Positions 7,997-15,149 of a stretch of 21,226 nt of DNA are shown here, in pieces. The stretch comes from GCA-002282575 sp964416645 (GTDB lineage Bacteria; Pseudomonadota; Gammaproteobacteria; Thiomicrospirales; Thiomicrospiraceae), in assembly GCA_964416645.1 (NCBI GenBank), contig CAYQEZ010000034.1, positions 1 through 21,226 on the forward strand, given 5' to 3'. The stretch's first letter is position 1. Each line of letters opens with the position of its first letter. A program made the translations under genes and the position numbers. A model generated the notes under the pieces. That model had not been told where the DNA came from and made no database searches. It saw only the letters and a program-made list of their open reading frames with translations.

Positions 7997-9640
7997 TCAG
8001 TGAGCACTAGCGCCTTCAGCACCAATACCTGTTTCAGAGCGAACGTATTGAGCAGTGAAGGCCTCGCGTTCTGCTTGAGCTTGAGCACTCTTATCGGTAA
8101 TCGAGAAGAACCAAGCCAAGAAGAAAGCCACTGGCATTGAGAAAATTGCTGGGTCTTTGTAAGCCACAATCGCTTCTTTGAACGAGAAGACATCAACCCA
8201 AACGGTTTTCGACAATACTACCAAGGTTACCGCAGTAATTAAACCACCTAAACCGCCCATAACCGCACCACGTGTGGTTAAACCACGCCAGTAGATCGCT
8301 AACACCAGTACTGGGAAGTTAGCCGATGCTGCTACAGCAAAAGCTAAACCTACCATGAAGGCAATATTTTGTTTCTCGAAGGCAATACCTAAGAAAATCG
8401 CCACGATACCGAGACCGATAACCGCCATTTTAGAGAAACGCATTTCAGCCGCTTCATCCACATTGCCACGTTTGAATACATTAGCGTAAAGATCATGTGA
8501 CACCGCAGAGGCACCTGCTAGGGTTAAACCAGCAACAACCGCAAGAATCGTTGCAAAAGCCACTGCAGAAATGAAGCCTAGGAAGAAGTCACCACCAATC
8601 GCATGAGATAAGTGAATGGCTGCCATGTTATTACCACCAATCAACTTGCCCGCTGCATCTAAATAAGCTGGGTTAGTTGATACAAGGATAATGGCACCAA
8701 AACCGATGATAAAGGTTAGGATATAGAAATAGCCGATAAATCCGGTTGCGTAGAATACCGATTTACGCGCTTCTTTAGCGTCAGTAACGGTGAAGAAACG
8801 CATCAAAATGTGCGGTAAACCAGCCACACCAAACATCAATGCCAAGCCTAAAGAGATCGCAGAGATAGGGTCTTTAATCAGGCTGCCTGGTGCCATAATA
8901 GCGTCATGTTTAGGGCTGATTTCGATGGCTTTCGTGAATAAGTCAGTAAAGCTGAAGCTGAAGCCCCACAACACAGCCAACGCCATGAAAGAAGCACCCG
9001 ATAACAGCAAAACCGCTTTGATGATTTGTACCCAAGTGGTGGCTAGCATGCCGCCAAAAGTTACATAAAGAATCATCAATACACCGACGATGACTACGGC
9101 ACTAGAGTAAGACAAACCAAATAAGATTTCGATGAGTTTACCTGCACCCACCATTTGCGCGATGAGGTACATGGCTACAACCACCAGTGAAGCTGCAGCA
9201 GCAGTTGCACGAACAGGTACTTGTGATAAACGGTAAGAAGCTACGTCAGCGAAGGTGTATTTGCCTAAGTTACGTAAACGCTCTGCCATTAAGAACAACA
9301 TGATCGGCCAACCAACCAAGAAGCCAATTGAATAGATCAGACCGTCAAAGCCATTCGCAAACACTAAGCCAGCAATTCCTAGGAAAGAAGCAGCCGACAT
9401 ATAGTCACCCGCTAGCGCTAGACCGTTTTGCATTCCCGTTATGCCACCGCCCGCAGTATAAAAGTCTTTAGCACTGCGTGTGCGCTTTGATGCCCAGTAG
9501 GTGATACCTAAGGTTGCAATAACAAAAATAATAAACATACTAATAGCAGGTATATTCATCGATTTTTCAGCAGCATCGACCGCTATAGCATTATTGGTAA
9601 ATAAGCTGACTAATAATAGCGCAGATAAAGAACGCATCAT
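7997..9640 (-). CDS. actP: Cation/acetate symporter ActP (sodium:solute symporter family)
   Basis: This 547-residue inner-membrane permease imports acetate with a cation; E. coli ActP is 549 residues. It begins with a cleavable-looking signal sequence (residues 1-20, ending NNAIA), a feature of ActP. The conserved early regions are present: TRSAKDFYTAGG, then GLALAGDYMSAASFLGI, then GFLVGWPIMLFLMAERLRNLG and KYTFADVASYRL. About 13 further hydrophobic segments follow. Its start overlaps the stop of yjcH by four bases (ATGA), so translation is coupled. Together with yjcH and the upstream acs gene it forms an acetate scavenging module. The C terminus is hydrophilic and ends just before the bidirectional terminator. 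Confidence 0.96.
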   Translation of the reverse strand: MMRSLSALLLVSLFTNNAIAVDAAEKSMNIPAISMFIIFVIATLGITYWASKRTRSAKDFYTAGGGITGMQNGLALAGDYMSAASFLGIAGLVFANGFDGLIYSIGFLVGWPIMLFLMAERLRNLGKYTFADVASYRLSQVPVRATAAAASLVVVAMYLIAQMVGAGKLIEILFGLSYSSAVVIVGVLMILYVTFGGMLATTWVQIIKAVLLLSGASFMALAVLWGFSFSFTDLFTKAIEISPKHDAIMAPGSLIKDPISAISLGLALMFGVAGLPHILMRFFTVTDAKEARKSVFYATGFIGYFYILTFIIGFGAIILVSTNPAYLDAAGKLIGGNNMAAIHLSHAIGGDFFLGFISAVAFATILAVVAGLTLAGASAVSHDLYANVFKRGNVDEAAEMRFSKMAVIGLGIVAIFLGIAFEKQNIAFMVGLAFAVAASANFPVLVLAIYWRGLTTRGAVMGGLGGLITAVTLVVLSKTVWVDVFSFKEAIVAYKDPAIFSMPVAFFLAWFFSITDKSAQAQAEREAFTAQYVRSETGIGAEGASAH

Positions 9641-9945
9641 TTAATAGACTCCTTCACTTCGTTATTGAGTGCATCAAATTCACTATTAGCACGACGCACA
9701 TAAATACCCGTTAAAATAAACGAGAAAACGATCAGTAGGAAACCACCTAAAATACCAAATGAAATAACTGAATCTGCTGCTATTTTAGCGGCAAGTGCAG
9801 AAGGGTTGAAAGCGATGAATAGAATAAAGGCAAAGTAAACCCCCATCATAATGATCGCCATTTTCCAGTTATAACTGGAGCGCGCTTTAGTCAGCTTTTG
9901 GAAGGCTTCCAGTTGCTGGATTTTGTCTACAGTGGATTGATCCAT
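9637..9945 (-). CDS. yjcH: DUF485 membrane protein YjcH
   Basis: This 102-residue protein has two hydrophobic segments, at about residues 28-47 and 59-83, and a charged C-terminal tail. That is the DUF485 pattern of YjcH, which is almost always encoded directly before ActP-type acetate permeases. Its biochemical role is not established; an accessory role for ActP is the usual proposal. The start is well supported by a strong ribosome site, AAGGAG, at 9952-9957 with a six-base spacer. The last bases overlap the actP start in an ATGA. An extended -10 element and a 10-bp inverted repeat lie upstream, so it seems to have its own promoter rather than depending on acs. Confidence 0.92.
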   Translation of the reverse strand: MDQSTVDKIQQLEAFQKLTKARSSYNWKMAIIMMGVYFAFILFIAFNPSALAAKIAADSVISFGILGGFLLIVFSFILTGIYVRRANSEFDALNNEVKESIK

Positions 9946-9970
9946 CAGTATCTCCTTATTGTTTTACATC

Positions 9971-10006
9971 TATCATTAACATAATTTATAACATGAGTTA
10001 ATGATA
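9971..10006 (-). promoter_or_regulatory. Candidate promoter and operator of yjcH-actP
   Basis: On the minus strand an extended -10 element TGT-TATAAA reads from 9993 to 9985. It lies inside a perfect 10-bp inverted repeat: TATCATTAAC at 9971-9980 and GTTAATGATA at 9997-10006, separated by 16 bases. The repeat arms therefore straddle the region from the -10 box to the probable start site. I see no good -35 match, which suggests activator dependence or reliance on the extended -10. The bound regulator is unknown. Confidence 0.5.
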
Positions 10007-10024
10007 TCTTGTTGTCTTAATACA

Positions 10025-10052
10025 TAAAAAGCCAAGCAAAATTGCTTGGCTT
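10025..10052 (-). terminator. Intrinsic terminator after acs
   Basis: A 10-bp perfect stem, AAGCCAAGCA / TGCTTGGCTT (10029-10038 and 10043-10052) with a four-base loop, is followed on the minus strand by TTTTT (10030-10026). It lies 23 bases past the acs stop and before the yjcH promoter region. Confidence 0.9.
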
Positions 10053-10075
10053 TATACGTATGAAACAAGTATAGC

Positions 10076-12037
10076 TTATTTTTCGGCTAATTGTTGCAAA
10101 ATTGTGGCATCTTCCAGTGTTGAAGTATCTTGGGTGATGGTTTCACCTTTAGCTAGGGTTCGCAGTAAGCGACGCATGATCTTACCTGAACGTGTTTTGG
10201 GCAGGTTGTCGCCAAAACGAATTTCATCGGGCTTGGCAATCGGACCAATCTGTTCGCCGACCCAAGCTTTGAGGGTTTTAATCATGGTTTCACGCGCTTC
10301 ACCTGTTGGGCGTGCGCCATTGAGTACCACGAAAGCGACAATGGCTTCGCCTTTAACGTCATGCGGACGACCAACAACTGCCGCTTCAGCCACATCTGGA
10401 TGAGCGACTAGTGCGGATTCAACTTCCATTGTACCCAAGCGGTGCCCCGATACGTTTAATACATCATCGATACGACCTAGAATCCAGTAGTAACCATCGG
10501 CATCACGGAATGCGCTGTCACCAACCACGTAATACTTGTTATGGAACTTTTCATAATAGGTTTCGACATAGCGAGCATCGTCACCCCAAATGGTGCGTAA
10601 CATCGATGGCCAAGGTTTGCTAATCACCAGATAGCCACCTTGGTTATCGGCAGTAATAAACTGACCTTCCTCATCAACGATTTCAGCAAAAATACCTGGC
10701 AAGGCTTGGGTGCAAGAGCCAGGTTTTAAGGCAGTCGCGCCTGCGAAAGGGGCAATCATGTGTGCGCCCGTTTCGGTTTGCCACCAGGTATCCATAATCG
10801 GGCAACGCTCTTGACCAATGACGGTGTGATACCACATCCAAGCTTCTGGATTGATGGGTTCACCGACTGAACCGAGCAAACGCAACTTCGATAAATCGTA
10901 TTGTTTAGGTACATCATCACCAAATTTCATTAAGGCACGAATCGCGGTAGGCGCTGTGTAGAACACAGTAACGCCGTGATTCTGACAGATTTCCCAGAAA
11001 CGACCAGTATGCGGGATGGTCGGAGCACCTTCAAACATTAAAATGGTCGCGCCGTTCGAAAGCGGACCATAAGCAACGTAGGAGTGACCTGTGATCCAGC
11101 CAACATCGGCAGTACACCAGAAGACATCATCTTCTTTTAAGTCGAAAATCCATTCATTGGTCATGTGAGCACCCAAAAGGTAACCACCCGATGAGTGAAC
11201 GATACCTTTAGGTTTGCCAGTCGAACCTGATGTATAGAGTAGGAATAGTGGGTGTTCGGCATTTACCATTACAGGCTCACAATAGTTAGGCATGCCCGCT
11301 TCGGCTTCGTGCCACCACAAATCACGACCTTCTTTCATGGCAATATCTTGACCTGTACGCTTGCATACCAAGACTTTACGCACTGAATCACACCCTTTTT
11401 CAAGTGCGGTATCGACTGCTTTTTTCAGTTCTACTGTGCGACCACCACGGAAACCGCCGTCGGCAGTGATGATGATTTTGGCTTGTGCATCTTCGACTCG
11501 ATCTTTTAGTGCTTCTGCTGAAAAACCACCGAACACAATCGAATGAATAGCCCCAATGCGCGCACAAGCTTGCATCGCAATGACGGCTTCAGGAATCATC
11601 GGCATATAAATAACGACGCGATCACCTGTTTTAACCCCTTGAACTTTCAGTGCATTAGCAAAGCGACATACAGCACCATGCAGTTCATGGTAAGTGTACT
11701 TTTGCACATCTCCTGGTTCGCCTTCAAAAATAATGGCGGTTTTATCACCGCGATCATCTAAATGACGATCGAGGCAGTTGACGGAGACATTGAGCTCGCC
11801 ATCGGTGAACCAGCGATAATGAGGGGCTTTACTGTCATCTAAGCCAACGGTGAAAGGTTTAGCCCATTGTAATTTTTCTTTGGCTAAACGTGACCAGAAG
11901 GCAACATGATCTGCGTTGGCTTCGGCGTGTAAAGCGGCTAATTGTTCGGCGTTGACATTGGCTTCTGCTTGAGCGCGCGCTGGCGGGGTAAACAGGCGAG
12001 TTTCATGCAGAACTGATTCAATATTGCTATTGCTCAT
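10076..12037 (-). CDS. acs: Acetyl-CoA synthetase (acetate--CoA ligase, AMP-forming)
   Basis: This cytosolic enzyme activates acetate with ATP and CoA to acetyl-CoA through acetyl-AMP. With the ATG at 12037 it is 653 residues, against 652 in E. coli. The P-loop-like motif YTSGSTGKPKG is at 268-278, and the acyl-pocket region DTWWQTETG and the hinge region GRIDDVLNVSGHRLGT are intact. Near the C terminus PKTRSGKIMRR carries the catalytic lysine (about K619), which in this family is the target of reversible acetylation. An upstream in-frame TTG at 12073 would add 12 residues, but the ATG has a ribosome site (AAAGGA at 12054-12049) and matches the family length. It is followed by its own terminator. 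A TTGACA lies at 12073-12068 but has no matching -10 box. Confidence 0.97.
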   Translation of the reverse strand: MSNSNIESVLHETRLFTPPARAQAEANVNAEQLAALHAEANADHVAFWSRLAKEKLQWAKPFTVGLDDSKAPHYRWFTDGELNVSVNCLDRHLDDRGDKTAIIFEGEPGDVQKYTYHELHGAVCRFANALKVQGVKTGDRVVIYMPMIPEAVIAMQACARIGAIHSIVFGGFSAEALKDRVEDAQAKIIITADGGFRGGRTVELKKAVDTALEKGCDSVRKVLVCKRTGQDIAMKEGRDLWWHEAEAGMPNYCEPVMVNAEHPLFLLYTSGSTGKPKGIVHSSGGYLLGAHMTNEWIFDLKEDDVFWCTADVGWITGHSYVAYGPLSNGATILMFEGAPTIPHTGRFWEICQNHGVTVFYTAPTAIRALMKFGDDVPKQYDLSKLRLLGSVGEPINPEAWMWYHTVIGQERCPIMDTWWQTETGAHMIAPFAGATALKPGSCTQALPGIFAEIVDEEGQFITADNQGGYLVISKPWPSMLRTIWGDDARYVETYYEKFHNKYYVVGDSAFRDADGYYWILGRIDDVLNVSGHRLGTMEVESALVAHPDVAEAAVVGRPHDVKGEAIVAFVVLNGARPTGEARETMIKTLKAWVGEQIGPIAKPDEIRFGDNLPKTRSGKIMRRLLRTLAKGETITQDTSTLEDATILQQLAEK

Positions 12038-12115
12038 TATGGTGGTTTTCCTTTGAATTAGGGTTTGTGTCAACTATTTTACAAGGCTGATTGCTGAAAA
12101 ACCAGAAAAGCTTTG

Positions 12116-13294
12116 TTATTCATTTTCTTCTGCCCAGTGCAGTATGCCTGCTTGCCAGAGTCCATGCAATAAGTCAGCATTTGCTGCATTCAACATCCAA
12201 TAACTTATACTTTCGTTAGTGTGGTCATAAACCGAGCAGAGTTGATCGAGTAGCGCTTGATCGACCGCATCGTCCACACTTGTGGTTTCGCCATTAATAT
12301 GTAGTAGGCGGGGCGATTGCGTGGTGTCTTGCGCCCAACGACTCATTAAATCTGCCGACAAGCTTTCACCTTGTTTAATGCGACGGGTGAAACGGTCGAG
12401 CGGTAGGCTACGTTCGGGCGGTAAGCTGAGTAAGCTGCCTTGATGTCCTTGAGGTTCGGTGACAAATTGACCAAACCAACGATGGAAGGTGGCATCGTCA
12501 GCTAACAAGGCAGCCAGCACTGCACGTGCTTGTTGGGTGGCTTCACGACTGATATCGGCTGGGTGGTTGATGTTTTGCCAGCTGGGGTCTTGAAACCATT
12601 GTGCGGGAATGGATTCACGGGCGGCAAAGTCGGCAAAGTGTTCTAACATTTCTCGTGCTGCTAACGAGCGATAACCGACTGACCATGTCATACAGTCGTC
12701 TGAGCGGCTAATACCCCAGTGACCGACTTTAGCCGGTAAATAGAGTATGTCGCCTGCTGTTAAAACATGGGTTTCTTCAACTGGAAACTTATCCATTAAG
12801 CGCAAGGGCATATTGGGTAAATAGTTATCGAGCGTGCAGTGCTGAGTGGTCAATCGCCATTCTCGCGTGCCTTTTCCCTGAATGAGGAAAACATCGTAGT
12901 GATCAAAATGAGGACCGACGCCGCCTTCTTCAGGGGCATAAGATACCATCACATCATCCAGTCGCCAGCGCGGAATGGCATCAAAGGCTGATAAAAGTTC
13001 TGCGGCTTCGGGTAGCCAGTGATTGACGCCCTGAACCAATAGTGTCCAATGGGTGGCGGGCGTACTGATGAAGTCGGCTTCACTAAATGGCCCACGCTGG
13101 AGCTCCCAAGGGGTTTGTCCGTCTTTTTCAATCACAATGCGACTTTCAACGTCTTCTTCCATGGCCAAACCAGCGAGGTCTTCGGGTGTTAAAAACGCCA
13201 AGGCATCTGCAGGCAGTGCGTTTTTAATGACTAAGGGTTTCTTTTGCCAAGTGTTGGCAAGGAAGTCTTGCCAGTCGATGTTGTGTAATTGCAT
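12116..13294 (-). CDS. roxA: JmjC/cupin ribosomal protein uL16 arginine 3-hydroxylase (RoxA/YcfD family)
   Basis: This 392-residue protein is a 2-oxoglutarate/Fe(II)-dependent oxygenase of the YcfD (RoxA) family; E. coli YcfD hydroxylates an arginine of ribosomal protein uL16. The iron-binding facial triad is visible as H129 and D131 (GPHFDHYDVF) and H192 (PAKVGHWG), both in the double-stranded beta-helix core. The following SVGYR segment matches the family's SVGFR. The C-terminal half (about 215-392), with helical and winged-helix-like character, corresponds to the dimerisation and C-terminal domains. It starts 15 bases after the M61 peptidase stop, so the two are probably co-transcribed. 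It lies 78 bases before the acs start with no obvious terminator between them. Confidence 0.92.
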   Translation of the reverse strand: MQLHNIDWQDFLANTWQKKPLVIKNALPADALAFLTPEDLAGLAMEEDVESRIVIEKDGQTPWELQRGPFSEADFISTPATHWTLLVQGVNHWLPEAAELLSAFDAIPRWRLDDVMVSYAPEEGGVGPHFDHYDVFLIQGKGTREWRLTTQHCTLDNYLPNMPLRLMDKFPVEETHVLTAGDILYLPAKVGHWGISRSDDCMTWSVGYRSLAAREMLEHFADFAARESIPAQWFQDPSWQNINHPADISREATQQARAVLAALLADDATFHRWFGQFVTEPQGHQGSLLSLPPERSLPLDRFTRRIKQGESLSADLMSRWAQDTTQSPRLLHINGETTSVDDAVDQALLDQLCSVYDHTNESISYWMLNAANADLLHGLWQAGILHWAEENE

Positions 13295-13309
13295 AAAAAG
13301 CGCTCTTTG

Positions 13310-15067
13310 TTAAGGCGTAAGCCAAGTGAGTGAGGATTCATTAATAGCGGTCAATTCGTAAGCACTGACCATCAGCGTGGGTTGAATTGATGTGGTGATT
13401 AAATAGCCTTTGCGACTCAATGTTGCACTAAGTGGTGGAGTATTGGAGTTGGCTTGCCAGCTAGCGAGTTGTTGTTCGACATGATTGGGGTTATGCACAC
13501 GCCAATTGGCTAAGGCAATCAATTCATCACCCACTTGCCAGCCAGCTGTGTGGGCGGGCGAATCTAGAGTGACTTGTTTAATGATGAGTGAACCTTGTTC
13601 TTCAGCGAGTTTGACGCCTAGGGATGGCTGTAATTTAGCACTTAACACCAGTCCTATTTGAGGAAAAGACAAAGCCAGTTGTGCGGTCAATTGCGGATTG
13701 GGTTGCTCAACAGTTTCGCTCAGCCAACCTGCCCAATTAATATGAGGACAAAGCGAAGTTAAGTCCTTTTCTAGCTTGCAGGCGTTAAGTGCTTGTTTGG
13801 GATTGTGTTGCCAGTCTTGCCACCAGCTGTGTAATAAACTGTCTAAGTGAACGCCATGTTGATGCAGTTCAGCAAGTAACAAAAATGCGGTTGCCATGCC
13901 TCGTGTGTAATAACTGACTTGGCTGTTGGCACTGTTTTCATTGGGTTGGTAAAACTTAATCCAAGCTTCCCGACTGGCATCCGCTAAGGATTGCTGACGA
14001 GCGCCTGTGGTGGTCAGGGTTCGGGTTAGGCTGTCGCTCCATCGTGCGAGTAATTCCGCTGGTTTAATGCGTTCGCTGCGTAGTAGTATCCAATCGTCAT
14101 ACAGACTGGTAAATCCTTCAAAAATCCACAGTAGCGGGGTAACCACCGCATCATCAAGTTGTGGTCTAATGAATCCTTCGGGTTTAATGCGCTTGACCAG
14201 CCAAACATGAAAATACTCGTGTGCGCACAATCCGAGAAAATCTTCATAAGCTTTGCTGGTTTTTTGATTAACACGTGGCAAGCTAGCACGTGATGTCATC
14301 AACGCGGTGCTGTTGGTATGCTCAAGTCCGCCATAACCATCCTGACTGACCATCACTTGAAATAAATACTGATTAAAGGGCAAGGGATGCTGCTGGTTTT
14401 GCCAAAATATTTGCTCGGTGGTGCAAATAGCCGATAAATCGGTTGCCAAGCGTTCTGTATCGATGCTCGTGAGTGGTGCTTCATCGACCAACACCATTCG
14501 ATGCGCAATGCCACAAGCATCAAAGTCAACCACCACCGCATCAGCAACTAACAGGGGATGCTCAATCAAGTCATCATAGTTTTCGGCGATATAATGACCG
14601 AAACCCTGTGTATCCACCCGTTCAGCAGTCATGGTGGTATGTACTTGCCAATTTGGTTTGTTTTCAGGGGCTAGCAAGGTTAATGAGTAGGCTTGATCTC
14701 GCCATGCTTCAACAAACAGCGCACTGGCTGTTGGGTTAACGAAAGCGTAAGCATCGCATACGTAGTTAGCACGCACCGAGGCATCAAAACCATAGATGCT
14801 GTAATGAATGCTGGTTTTGCCAGCAGGCGCCTTCAGTTGCCAGCGTGTTAAATCTACTCTTTCTAGTGAAATGCTTTCACCCTGTTCGTACTTAACTGAG
14901 TGAATCGTGATATGTTTGGCAAAATCACGTAGTAAATAGCTACCAGGAATCCAGCGTGCGAATTGTAGGGTGAGCTCTTGTGCATGGTCTAAGGTTATGT
15001 CAAATTGTGCGTGAATGGTGTGTGCTGTTAGGTCTGGAAAGCTGAGGATAAGGTGTTGGGCATTCAT
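13310..15067 (-). CDS. M61 family metallopeptidase with PDZ domain (glycyl aminopeptidase-like)
   Basis: This 585-residue protein has the three-part layout of the M61 family: an N-terminal beta-sandwich, a thermolysin-like catalytic domain and a C-terminal PDZ domain (about 475-560, with SLGVKLAEEQ and PAHTAGWQVGDELIAL). The zinc site is H283, E284, H287 in HEYFH, with E317 in EGFTSLYDD as the third ligand. The GGLEH motif at 247-251 is also kept. After HEYFH the usual W-N-V-K-R reads W-L-V-K-R, an Asn-to-Leu change next to the zinc helix. There is no signal peptide, so the protein is probably cytosolic. Characterised M61 enzymes release N-terminal Gly or Ala; the substrate here is unknown. 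The ribosome site is weak. It leads a likely two-gene unit with roxA. Confidence 0.92.
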   Translation of the reverse strand: MNAQHLILSFPDLTAHTIHAQFDITLDHAQELTLQFARWIPGSYLLRDFAKHITIHSVKYEQGESISLERVDLTRWQLKAPAGKTSIHYSIYGFDASVRANYVCDAYAFVNPTASALFVEAWRDQAYSLTLLAPENKPNWQVHTTMTAERVDTQGFGHYIAENYDDLIEHPLLVADAVVVDFDACGIAHRMVLVDEAPLTSIDTERLATDLSAICTTEQIFWQNQQHPLPFNQYLFQVMVSQDGYGGLEHTNSTALMTSRASLPRVNQKTSKAYEDFLGLCAHEYFHVWLVKRIKPEGFIRPQLDDAVVTPLLWIFEGFTSLYDDWILLRSERIKPAELLARWSDSLTRTLTTTGARQQSLADASREAWIKFYQPNENSANSQVSYYTRGMATAFLLLAELHQHGVHLDSLLHSWWQDWQHNPKQALNACKLEKDLTSLCPHINWAGWLSETVEQPNPQLTAQLALSFPQIGLVLSAKLQPSLGVKLAEEQGSLIIKQVTLDSPAHTAGWQVGDELIALANWRVHNPNHVEQQLASWQANSNTPPLSATLSRKGYLITTSIQPTLMVSAYELTAINESSLTWLTP

Positions 15068-15103
15068 TAGCGTTTATTTGTCTCTAAGCATGTTTTTTGT
15101 TTA

Positions 15104-15113
15104 TGCTAATATA
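15104..15113. promoter_or_regulatory. Overlapping divergent -10 boxes between the M61 and M16C genes
   Basis: The near-palindrome GCTA-ata-TAGC (15105-15115) reads TGC-TAATAT on the plus strand (15104-15112), an extended -10 for the M16C protease gene. On the minus strand it reads TATATT (15113-15108), with TTTAAT 17 bases upstream as a weak -35, for the M61 gene. The two promoters would compete for polymerase. The whole intergenic region is only 82 bases. Confidence 0.45.
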
Positions 15114-15149
15114 GCAGAACCGCATAACCAATTAAACTGAGGATTTTGA

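Noticed and set aside
9971..10006. The inverted repeat before yjcH as an intrinsic terminator
   Set aside because: The stem is AT-rich, has a 16-base loop and no adjacent T-run on either strand. The true acs terminator is at 10025-10052.
12038..12073. Longer acs starting at TTG 12073
   Set aside because: The ATG at 12037 has a ribosome site and gives the usual length of about 652 residues. The 12 extra residues match nothing in the family as I know it.
12068..12073. TTGACA (minus strand) as the -35 box of acs
   Set aside because: No acceptable -10 hexamer lies 16 to 18 bases downstream, and it is only 30 bases from the ATG.
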